From Planctomycetota bacterium (GTDB lineage Bacteria; Planctomycetota; UBA1135; GCA-002686595): a stretch of 7,422 nucleotides of DNA. The stretch covers positions 1 through 7,422 of the forward strand of contig JAPKBY010000075.1 of assembly GCA_028823185.1 (NCBI GenBank), read 5' to 3'. Numbering within the stretch: position 1 is the first letter of the stretch; each line of letters starts with the position of its first letter. This document shows, piece by piece, positions 1 through 6,400 of this stretch. Below the pieces are notes generated by a model. The model ran no database searches, had not been told where the DNA came from, and saw nothing but the letters and a program-made list of their open reading frames with translations. The position numbers were made by a program, and so were the translations under genes.

Positions 1-220
1 AGAAGACGCGGAACAGGCGATTTTCCACTTCAAAGAGGCCGTCAAGCTGCGCCCTGAACACCCTGAGCTGCTGCTCAACCTCGGTTCCATGCTCTTCGCG
101 ACAGGCGCCTCAAACGAGGCGGAGGTCCACCTCGTACAAGCTCTCGCTGTCGCACCTCGGGATTGGGCGCTGCGAGAGAAGGCTGAACGTCGTCTCGCTG
201 CCGCCCGTCGGCGCCGATAG
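1..220 (+). CDS. TPR-repeat protein, C-terminal fragment
   Basis: This is the open 3' end of a gene that starts before the window; the frame runs from base 2 to a TAG at 218-220 and gives 72 residues. The fragment shows tetratricopeptide-repeat character: an A-x-x-H-F-K-E-A-V-x-L-x-P helix ending, followed by P-E-L-L-L-N-L-G-x-x-L-x-x-x-G-x-x-x-E-A-E-x-x-L-x-x-A-L-x-x-x-P, which is the spacing of one full TPR plus the end of the one before it. It closes with a basic Arg-rich tail. TPRs are protein-protein interaction scaffolds, and the partner cannot be told from this piece. The stop lies only 7 bases before the next gene on the same strand, so the two are probably co-transcribed. The N-terminal domain, any signal peptide and the number of repeats are outside the window. 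TPR assignment is fairly sure; the function is unknown. Confidence 0.8.
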   Translation, partial: EDAEQAIFHFKEAVKLRPEHPELLLNLGSMLFATGASNEAEVHLVQALAVAPRDWALREKAERRLAAARRRR

Positions 221-227
221 AGACAGA

Positions 228-1616
228 GTGATGATGAGAAGACTCAAGCTTGCCCTCCCCTTATTCCTCTTCGCCGCCGCCTGCGGCGAGACGAAACCAC
301 AGCCACACATCATCCTCGTCGTCGTCGACACTCTCCGAGCCGACGCGCTAGGTTGCTATGGGCATGCAGCAGCGCACACGCCTGCGATCGATGCCTTCGC
401 AGCTGAATCCGTGCAATTCTCCGACGCCGTCTCCAGCTCTGGCTGGACCCTCCCTTCAGTGGGATCACTCCTCACTGGCGTCTGGCCGAGCCTCCACAAG
501 GCGACAGGGAAGGTCTCGCTGCTACGACCGATCAGCCCAGACATTCCGACCGCCGCAGAGCTCTTGGTGGATGAGGGCTATCGAACCCTCGGCTTCGCCA
601 ACGCAGCCTACCTCTCCCCGCTGCTTGGTCTTGACCGCGGCTTCGAAGTCTTTGACCACAAGCACGCCTATAACCAAGACGTCAGGCGCGCTGACCAAAC
701 GGTCAGCGACGCGATCAAAGTGCTCGAAGAGAAGGGCAGTCAAGCGAGCACCTTCTTGCTCGTCCACCTCTTCGATTCACATCTTGACTATGACCCGCTC
801 CCTGAAGATCTCGCGCGTGCGACCGTGGGTCTCAGCGGACCTGCACCGCCCCTCTCCTTGAGAGGCTGCACGGAGCTCGCACAAGACGAGCCCCCGACCG
901 AGGAGCTCCAAGCGTGGGTGCGCGCTGTCTACGACGCTGAAGTCAGCGCCGTCGACAGGGCCTTCGCGCGCCTGCGCGCCTCTCTAGAAGCGCAAGGCAT
1001 GTGGGACGAAGCGATCGTGATCCTCACCGCAGACCACGGCGAAGAGTTCTGGGACCACGGCGATTTCGAACACGGGCACACGCTCTTCTCTGAGCTCATC
1101 CATGTGCCTCTGCTCGTGAAAGCGCCCAAATCTGCAGGCATTAAACCGCTCGTCACCGACGCCCAAGTTCGAGTTCTAGACACCCTCCCGACGATCTTTG
1201 AGCTCTGTGATCTTGAGCAGCCCGACACCTTCTCGGGGCGCTCCTTCCTTCAGCTCATGCGTGGCGACTCTGACGAAGAGCGTCCTGCTTTTAGTGAAGC
1301 GACGCTCTATGGGCCCGAAGAGCTCTCTTGGCGAACCGAGCGCTGGCACTTGATCTTAGATCTCGACAAGAAGCGAGAGCGCCCTGAGATCCTCATCGAC
1401 CGCGACGGTGATCCAGCGGCCGATGTGAGCGAGCTCTTCCCAGAGGTCACCGTCGAGCTCCGCGAAGAGCTAGAAGTGTTCGTCCGGAAGATGCAGAAAG
1501 AGGCCAAATCGATCCGCCCCGCTGAGATCGAGAACATGGGGCCGACACGTGTGAACGAATACATACGCAGCCTCGAGTCCTTGGGATACTCCGGCTCCGA
1601 TCGCGAAGAAGACTGA
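228..1616 (+). CDS. Sulfatase-fold (alkaline phosphatase superfamily) hydrolase/transferase, probable lipoprotein
   Basis: This 462-residue protein has the sulfatase/alkaline phosphatase superfamily layout. Residues 4-19 are a short basic-hydrophobic signal ending FAAAC (Cys19). That is an acceptable but imperfect lipobox (Ala rather than Leu at -3), so export and lipidation are likely. The core begins with VVVDTLRAD (Asp34), then TLPS followed by SLLTG (Thr74-Gly84), H-L-F-D-S-H (180-185), TADHGEEF (Asp269, His270) and H-G-H (282-284), and ends with the S-L-x-S-L-G-Y tail common in this group. Asp34, Thr74, Asp269 and His270 are the predicted metal and nucleophile residues. The sulfatase signature C/S-x-P-x-R reads T-L-P-S-V here, so formylglycine cannot form. 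By analogy with Thr-dependent relatives (LtaS, EptA), a phosphodiesterase or phosphoryl-transfer role is more likely than sulfate ester hydrolysis; the substrate is unknown. The start is uncertain: GTG228, ATG231 and ATG234 are adjacent and in frame, without a clear Shine-Dalgarno sequence. Confidence 0.88.
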   Translation: MMMRRLKLALPLFLFAAACGETKPQPHIILVVVDTLRADALGCYGHAAAHTPAIDAFAAESVQFSDAVSSSGWTLPSVGSLLTGVWPSLHKATGKVSLLRPISPDIPTAAELLVDEGYRTLGFANAAYLSPLLGLDRGFEVFDHKHAYNQDVRRADQTVSDAIKVLEEKGSQASTFLLVHLFDSHLDYDPLPEDLARATVGLSGPAPPLSLRGCTELAQDEPPTEELQAWVRAVYDAEVSAVDRAFARLRASLEAQGMWDEAIVILTADHGEEFWDHGDFEHGHTLFSELIHVPLLVKAPKSAGIKPLVTDAQVRVLDTLPTIFELCDLEQPDTFSGRSFLQLMRGDSDEERPAFSEATLYGPEELSWRTERWHLILDLDKKRERPEILIDRDGDPAADVSELFPEVTVELREELEVFVRKMQKEAKSIRPAEIENMGPTRVNEYIRSLESLGYSGSDREED

Positions 1617-1647
1617 GCTTGAAGGGCGAGTCAAAAGTTGGGCTCAG
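1613..1647. terminator. Weak inverted repeat in the convergent gap (possible terminator)
   Basis: The 52-base gap between the two convergent stop codons (1617-1668) contains an inverted repeat: CTGAGC at 1613-1618, overlapping the sulfatase-fold gene's stop, pairs with GCTCAG at 1642-1647. A smaller TTGA/TCAA stem (1619-1622 with 1631-1634) could form inside it. There is no T-run on either side, so this is not a canonical intrinsic terminator. Its position between convergent genes is the main reason to list it. A further GCTCAG copy at 1662-1667 could compete for pairing. Nothing else is visible in the gap. Confidence 0.22.
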
Positions 1648-1668
1648 CGCGCGCACAGATCGCTCAGA

Positions 1669-2871
1669 TTAGTAGCGCTTAAAAGAGTCCTCATCGAGGG
1701 TGCGCTCATAGTGCGAAGAGAGACCGAGCGCGAGACCGATCGCAGTCAAGCTCATGAGCAAGGACGTCCCTCCGGTGGAGATCAGAGGCAGCGGCAAGCC
1801 AGTCATCGGCAAGAGCCCGAGGTTCACACCGCAGTGAATAAACAGGTGGGAGGCAAAATAGAGCCCGATCCCTCCCACGACCAAGCGCGCGAAGCGGTCT
1901 CTCATCTCAGCTGCGCTCGCGAAGATCAGGCCAATGAAGAGACCGTAGAGGAGCAGTAACGCCGCACCACCGAAGAAGCCGCCCTCTTCCATGACGACCG
2001 CCAAGACTGAATCAGAGTCACGCTCTGGGAGATAGCCCGCTCTATTAGCCACACCTTTGCCGAGACCAGCACCGAAGAGGCCACCATTTCCGATCACCGT
2101 GCGGGCGTGATAAGCGTGGAAGGCCCCGCCGTCTTTACCTTCGATCAGGCTCGGCGCAGAGTAGCTTGAGAGCCACGTCTCGATCCGCTCACCTTGATAG
2201 CCCCTGATCCAACCAAATTGATAAGCGCAGACTCCGAGGAGTCCGCAGGCGAGCACCAACCCTGCGATGGTCTTCCCTCGCGCACCTGCGAGGTAGAGCA
2301 TCCCTAAGGTGATAGGGATCATGGTCATGGCCGTCCCCAAGTCTGGTTGACGCAAGATGAAGAGCACCGGGACGCCCACGAGCGCTAAGGGCCAGAACCA
2401 ATCTTTCGGGCGCTTCAGACGATTTGACTGCAAGACCCTCGCGAGGATCAGGATGACTCCGAGCTTGGCGAGCTCAGAGGGCTGCAAGTCATAGACCTTG
2501 AGGTCGATCCAGCGACGCGCATTGTTCCGCTCTACCCCAATGAAGGGGACCAGGATCACGAGCGTGAGACAGACCCCATAGATCAACCAGGCATTCCTCC
2601 TGAGCAGACGCGGCCGCAAGAAGAGCGCCACGAGGACGCACGGGACTGCCAAGATCACCTTCTTTAGATGGGAAGCGAAGGAGATCTCTCTGCGGCCTGT
2701 CTCAATGTCCGCGGCCGACATGGCCTGCACGACCGTCAAGCCGATCGCGAAGATCACGCCTGCGACGATGAGGATGTGCCAATCAAACTCGCGCCAACGC
2801 GGCGCTCGTAACCAGCGGCCACCCCCAGGACCGATCGGTCCTGGATCCCTGCGAAGATGCGAGAGCTTCAC
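1669..2871 (-). CDS. rodA: RodA, SEDS-family peptidoglycan glycosyltransferase
   Basis: This is a 400-residue polytopic inner-membrane protein with about ten hydrophobic segments, the normal size for RodA/FtsW. SEDS landmarks appear in order: R-R-W-I-D-L then Q-P-S-E-L-A-K (119-136), R-Q-P-D-L-G-T-A (174-181), I-G-N-G-G-L-F-G-A-G-L-G-K-G (260-273), the loop L-P-E-R-D-S-D-S-V (281-289), E-E-G-G-F-F-G (295-301), and N-L-G-L-L-P-M-T-G-L-P-L-P followed by I-S-x-G-G (350-368). Asp287 falls where RodA and FtsW have their essential catalytic Asp. Family members polymerise lipid II into glycan strands and work with a class B PBP. Linkage to mreC, mreD and a PBP2 gene favours RodA over FtsW. The start is GTG at 2871, which overlaps the upstream stop as GTGA and has GAGGA 7 bases before it. 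The first 27 residues are a Pro/Gly/Arg-rich cytoplasmic leader. It is the last gene of the operon, ending in TAA. Confidence 0.95.
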   Translation of the reverse strand: MKLSHLRRDPGPIGPGGGRWLRAPRWREFDWHILIVAGVIFAIGLTVVQAMSAADIETGRREISFASHLKKVILAVPCVLVALFLRPRLLRRNAWLIYGVCLTLVILVPFIGVERNNARRWIDLKVYDLQPSELAKLGVILILARVLQSNRLKRPKDWFWPLALVGVPVLFILRQPDLGTAMTMIPITLGMLYLAGARGKTIAGLVLACGLLGVCAYQFGWIRGYQGERIETWLSSYSAPSLIEGKDGGAFHAYHARTVIGNGGLFGAGLGKGVANRAGYLPERDSDSVLAVVMEEGGFFGGAALLLLYGLFIGLIFASAAEMRDRFARLVVGGIGLYFASHLFIHCGVNLGLLPMTGLPLPLISTGGTSLLMSLTAIGLALGLSSHYERTLDEDSFKRY

Positions 2872-5800
2872 TGCCCAGTCCTCATGAGATAAGCCTGAAC
2901 CTCTTCGCGCTCAAGGAGCTGCCTGGCGAGGAACACCGCAGAGTGGCTTGAGGTCACTCCGACATCATGAAGATAGACGACAAAGATGAGGCGCGGGTTC
3001 CTTGCGGGAGACCAGCCTGCCACCCAAGTGTGCTTGCGTGAACTAGGCTTGCTCCCTCGCGGGTAGTGCAGCTGCGCGGCGACCTGGTCACTCATCGGGA
3101 GGTAGTCAGCGCTCCCAGTCTTCACGGCCACATCGAGGCCGCTCAAGAGCTTCGCTGAACCAATTTGAGCGACTTGGATCAAAGCCTCCCTCACGGTGTT
3201 CAGGTGATGTGCAGAGATCGAAAGAGGCGTAGCCGCACTGGGTGACCCATCTTGTGTGAAGCTCAAGGTCGGTAAGGCGCCAGTAGCGAGGCTCGCGAAG
3301 GCGCGCGCGACCTGCAATGGAGTCCCCTCCATCACCGTCAGACCGTTCGCTCCGCGCTCTAGATCACTCGATGAGAAGGAGCCCTTCGAGTGAAAGGAGG
3401 GGTTCTTGTAGTCCTCTCGGATCCCGCTCCCACCGCCGCCCCCATTCACTCCTGTAGGCAGGTCAAAACCAAAGGTCTGCGCGCAGTCAATGAAGCCCTG
3501 CTTGCTACCGATGCGCCCGCCGAGCTGAGCGAAGTAAGCATTGCAAGAGACCTTCAATGCATCTGACATCACCAGCGCCCCGTGACCGGAGGAGCGGTGA
3601 CAGTTCACCGAGTGGTAGCCTGCGACCATCCTCCCGTCTCTCGCTCGCGGAACGCATGAGAGCGATTGGTCTGCGGTGACCAAGCCCTCCTCGAGACACC
3701 AGAGCGCCGTAAAGGGCTTAAAGACTGAGCCGACAGGCAAGCCTGTATAGCGCCTCAGGCTGCGCTCATGAGCGAAGGCTCCTTGCCCATCCCTGTGCGG
3801 GATAGCAGCGCGGCCGTCTACATTGGGAGCCGAGGCTGCGGCGAGCACCTGGCCCTCCGGAGTGATCAAACAGATCGCTCCGGTAGGAGACGCGAACCAA
3901 GCCTCGTCGAGGAAGCGCGGGTCATCTGTCGGGTCTGGGTGGTTGATCGATTCGCTCGCCGCGCGCTGCAAAGAGAGGTCCAAAGTGAGCCGCACATCCT
4001 CACCATGGACAGGGCTCATGTTCGCAGAGTTTCCGCTACGCACTCTCTGCTCAGCGAGCCCTTCGCGCTCTTTGTATCCGTTCTCGCCCGAGAGCTCCTC
4101 ATCCATGAGGCGCTCGACCCCCTCTGCGCCGTGCTGTTCGTCTCGGCGAGTGAGCGTCTGAACCAAGCGCTTCAAGCTGGCGTCATTGCGCTCCGTCCTC
4201 AAGGCGACACGCAGCGCGCCAAACTCTTCCCGATCCCCCTCTTGAGAGAGCGAGTCTTCCAAGGTCATCGTCCGTGCGTGCCCCAGGATCTTCCAGATCG
4301 GGTCTGAAGATGAGAGCTCAGCTTCACTCGCAGTACGACGAGTTCGAGTCTCAACCCCAAAGCCTCGGAAGCGCTCCGGGTAGCGCGTCAGCAGGAAGAC
4401 AGCCTCATAATCAGGTGAGTCCTCTAATAGATGAACTCTGCGTCCCAAGTCCTTCAAGAAATGGTCGCGATCGTCCAGCGCTGACTTGACCCGCGCTTTA
4501 CTCAAGCGCACACCAGCTCCTTGATCGAGCGACCTCAGAAGGCTCGACCAGCCATGCTCCCACTCCAAAGCCCAGCGCGTCGCGAGCCATTGAGAGAGAC
4601 GCAGCTGATTTGATGTCCGCGCCCCAGCCCACCTCTCAGCAGCCTCCTGCGCGCTCTCTGGAGCCTTCCAACCCTCGAGGCTCTCGGAGGACCACTCTAT
4701 ACGCCAATCGCCGAGTTCGAGCTCTGAGAGCCGCACACCATGCAGACCGCTGAGGAGCGCTGCTCCATGGTCCTCATCATGGCTTAGCTCGGAGAGAAAG
4801 AGCGGCAATGGCTCAATGAGCTCCGGCAGGGACGCTAGCTGAAAGACATCCGACTCCCCTCGAGCATGGGGTGTCCCGGTCCAAGGAAAATCAGAGGCTC
4901 CCTCAGAGCGAAAAACGAGTGATAGAAATACGAGCAGATCTCCCAAGGAGCCATCCTCGGTGAACCGCGCTCTCAGCGCAGCCTCAGGAGCTTCCAATGA
5001 GAGCATCCACTCACGCCAGTTCTCGCGAACTCGCTCTCGCCAGAGGCTCTCTCGATCTTCGCTCCACGCCAAGGAGCGACGCAACCAACTCAAATCGATA
5101 CGGGCGAGCGAGCCCGTCTGAAGACGCCCAGCTGAGAAGCCAAGAGCGCTCTGAAACAAGCGACTAGCGACAGCGTCGGCGACAGCTTCACCGCGCCCTT
5201 CAAGCTCGCTGATGAGCGAACCTCGAGGCCTCCCGAGAAGTAACTCCATGCGAGCTAGATCATCGAGAGACTCCCAACAGCGCTCACGCACCGCTCCCTC
5301 GAGGTTGACTCTACCGCTCGCCGATGCCGCGAGCTCCAGCACACTTCGAGTCTCCTCCTTCAACGACATGAGCTGGCGGAGGCGCCCCTCTGAGCGAGAA
5401 TCAAGCTCGAGGATACGCCTGATATAAAAACCAGCGTCAGCAGCCCGTCGCCGCTTTACGGCGGCCTCTTCTAGCTCTTCGTGTGCTAGAGACGAGCTCG
5501 CGAGCCGGTTCAAATCAGCTGGCGAGAGTCTCAGCAGCGTGAGCGCGCGCTCTCCGAGCTCTTCTGGATCACTGATCAAATCCACCGGCCCACCGAACCA
5601 AGCTGCGCTCGCTAAGGCGACCTGCCCGACCGTGTTCTCTCGGCGAAACTCTCTCCACTGGAACGTGAGCTGGTAGCGCTCCACATCCTCAACCATCGTT
5701 TCACCAGCGCTCGCGAGGATCTTGCCACGGTGATACGGGACGAGGCTAGAGCGTCTCTCTAAGTTCACCGCCTCCTTGGCCCAGATCTCATGCTCAGCGA

Positions 5801-5885
5801 TTTGAATGCGAGCAGTGCGGACGAGCACTGTTACGAGCATGACGACCAAGATCGCGACGAGCGGTCCGAAGCGGCGCCCAATCAT
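2868..5885 (-). CDS. mrdA: Oversized penicillin-binding protein 2 (class B, elongasome transpeptidase)
   Basis: This is a DD-transpeptidase that would cross-link glycan strands made by RodA. The start is ATG 5885, giving 1005 residues; the frame is open to 6059, but that extension lies wholly inside mreD, and ATG 5885 has AGGAG 9 bases upstream plus an ATGA overlap. Order: one membrane anchor (about 7-23), the pedestal start Y-H-R-G-K-I-L-A (51-58), a long unrecognised helical stretch (about 81-478), a return to PBP2-like sequence (Y-P-E-R-F-R-G-F-G-V-E, 502-512; L-G-H 534-536; E-E-L-S-G-E-N-G-Y 596-604; L-T-L-D-L-S-L-Q 633-640), then the transpeptidase. Catalytic motifs are intact: S-V-F-K (Ser720, Lys723), S-C-N (780-782) and K-T-G-S (922-925). 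The chain closes with W-V-A-G-W-S-P (954-960). Usual PBP2 length is about 600-650, so some 350 residues are extra. A Gly run (815-819) replaces the usual linker after the F-G-F motif. FtsI is the alternative, but the mreCD/rodA context argues for PBP2. Confidence 0.93.
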   Translation of the reverse strand: MIGRRFGPLVAILVVMLVTVLVRTARIQIAEHEIWAKEAVNLERRSSLVPYHRGKILASAGETMVEDVERYQLTFQWREFRRENTVGQVALASAAWFGGPVDLISDPEELGERALTLLRLSPADLNRLASSSLAHEELEEAAVKRRRAADAGFYIRRILELDSRSEGRLRQLMSLKEETRSVLELAASASGRVNLEGAVRERCWESLDDLARMELLLGRPRGSLISELEGRGEAVADAVASRLFQSALGFSAGRLQTGSLARIDLSWLRRSLAWSEDRESLWRERVRENWREWMLSLEAPEAALRARFTEDGSLGDLLVFLSLVFRSEGASDFPWTGTPHARGESDVFQLASLPELIEPLPLFLSELSHDEDHGAALLSGLHGVRLSELELGDWRIEWSSESLEGWKAPESAQEAAERWAGARTSNQLRLSQWLATRWALEWEHGWSSLLRSLDQGAGVRLSKARVKSALDDRDHFLKDLGRRVHLLEDSPDYEAVFLLTRYPERFRGFGVETRTRRTASEAELSSSDPIWKILGHARTMTLEDSLSQEGDREEFGALRVALRTERNDASLKRLVQTLTRRDEQHGAEGVERLMDEELSGENGYKEREGLAEQRVRSGNSANMSPVHGEDVRLTLDLSLQRAASESINHPDPTDDPRFLDEAWFASPTGAICLITPEGQVLAAASAPNVDGRAAIPHRDGQGAFAHERSLRRYTGLPVGSVFKPFTALWCLEEGLVTADQSLSCVPRARDGRMVAGYHSVNCHRSSGHGALVMSDALKVSCNAYFAQLGGRIGSKQGFIDCAQTFGFDLPTGVNGGGGGSGIREDYKNPSFHSKGSFSSSDLERGANGLTVMEGTPLQVARAFASLATGALPTLSFTQDGSPSAATPLSISAHHLNTVREALIQVAQIGSAKLLSGLDVAVKTGSADYLPMSDQVAAQLHYPRGSKPSSRKHTWVAGWSPARNPRLIFVVYLHDVGVTSSHSAVFLARQLLEREEVQAYLMRTGQ
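2879..2883 (-). promoter_or_regulatory. Shine-Dalgarno for rodA, inside the end of mrdA
   Basis: GAGGA on the minus strand ends 7 bases before the GTG at 2871. It supports that start over internal ones. Together with the GTGA overlap (2868-2871) it indicates that rodA is translated by ribosomes finishing mrdA or by re-initiation. Confidence 0.65.
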
Positions 5886-6400
5886 CGAGCGAAGCTCCTG
5901 CCACCGAGCGCGCCAACTCCAGGCAGCTTCGCCAGCAATCCCCCAAAGAAGAGCGTGAGTAGTCCTGTCCCTAGAGCCGCCGCAATGAGCGCACCCGAGG
6001 TTGGCGCTGCACCCTCGCCATGGCGTGCTATGAGCACGAGCCAAGACCAATATGCCCACAGATTTATCACCGTGGCAGCGACGAGAGCGCGTGCGAACGG
6101 ACGGCTCAAGTCAAAGGACTGCCTCCCTAAACCGATGAGGAGCGCGGCGGCGATGTGAGCAGCAAGGATCGAGACAGGCGGCTCAACAGAGAAGGAGGCG
6201 CGCGCAAGCGCAGCCAAGAGGGCCAACATCAAGAGGTGACGAACATCGATGCGCACGGCCCAAGCCACAAAGAGGGCGACACCCACATCAGGAATCCACG
6301 CAGATGTAACCCAAGCTGTCCGTGTCTGGGTGTCTACAGCTGCAGCCCAAGCGAACCAGACGATCGCCACGAGCCAAGCAACGAAGCGTGAGTAATTCAA
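5882..6400 (-). CDS. mreD: MreD, rod-shape-determining membrane protein
   Basis: With the TTG start at 6400 this is a 172-residue protein that is almost entirely membrane-embedded, the usual MreD size. Hydrophobic segments lie at about 6-23, 38-50, 53-68, 75-92, 103-124 and 134-157. An Asp early in the second segment (P-D-V-G, 37-40) recalls the P-D-x-x-L stretch of MreD proteins. MreD sequences diverge strongly, so the call rests mainly on size, topology and its place between mreC and the PBP2/RodA genes. Its role is to bridge MreC and the PBP2-RodA pair in the Rod complex. TTG 6400 is chosen because TTGA overlaps the mreC stop exactly as the next two junctions do, and a purine-rich G-run precedes it. 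A GTG at 6430 in the same frame would add ten hydrophilic residues (V-W-C-R-R-G-G) and overlap mreC by 34 bases. The gene ends in TGA overlapping the mrdA ATG. Confidence 0.8.
   Translation of the reverse strand: MNYSRFVAWLVAIVWFAWAAAVDTQTRTAWVTSAWIPDVGVALFVAWAVRIDVRHLLMLALLAALARASFSVEPPVSILAAHIAAALLIGLGRQSFDLSRPFARALVAATVINLWAYWSWLVLIARHGEGAAPTSGALIAAALGTGLLTLFFGGLLAKLPGVGALGGRSFAR
5895..5899 (-). promoter_or_regulatory. Shine-Dalgarno deciding the mrdA start
   Basis: AGGAG on the minus strand lies 9 bases before ATG 5885, within the last codons of mreD. It is the reason to prefer 5885 over the more upstream in-frame start at 6059, which would give a 58-residue leader with no PBP character and bury the membrane anchor. 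Confidence 0.7.

Noticed and set aside
221..227. Possible promoter before the sulfatase-fold gene
   Set aside because: Only 7 bases separate it from the upstream stop and no -10/-35 pattern was recognised; co-transcription with the TPR gene is the simpler reading.
358..861. A 167-codon open frame overlapping the sulfatase-fold gene
   Set aside because: It is a +1 shadow of a gene with clear family motifs; its product is Ser/Thr/Arg/Pro-rich and low in complexity.
3768..4307. A 179-codon plus-strand open frame antisense to mrdA
   Set aside because: The opposite strand encodes recognisable PBP2 sequence throughout; the antisense translation is Arg/Ser-rich with no motif, as expected of a shadow frame in GC-rich DNA.
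5886..6059. A 58-residue N-terminal extension of the PBP2 frame
   Set aside because: It lies wholly inside mreD in another frame, is Cys/Trp/His-rich with no PBP similarity, and ATG 5885 has a good Shine-Dalgarno and an ATGA overlap.
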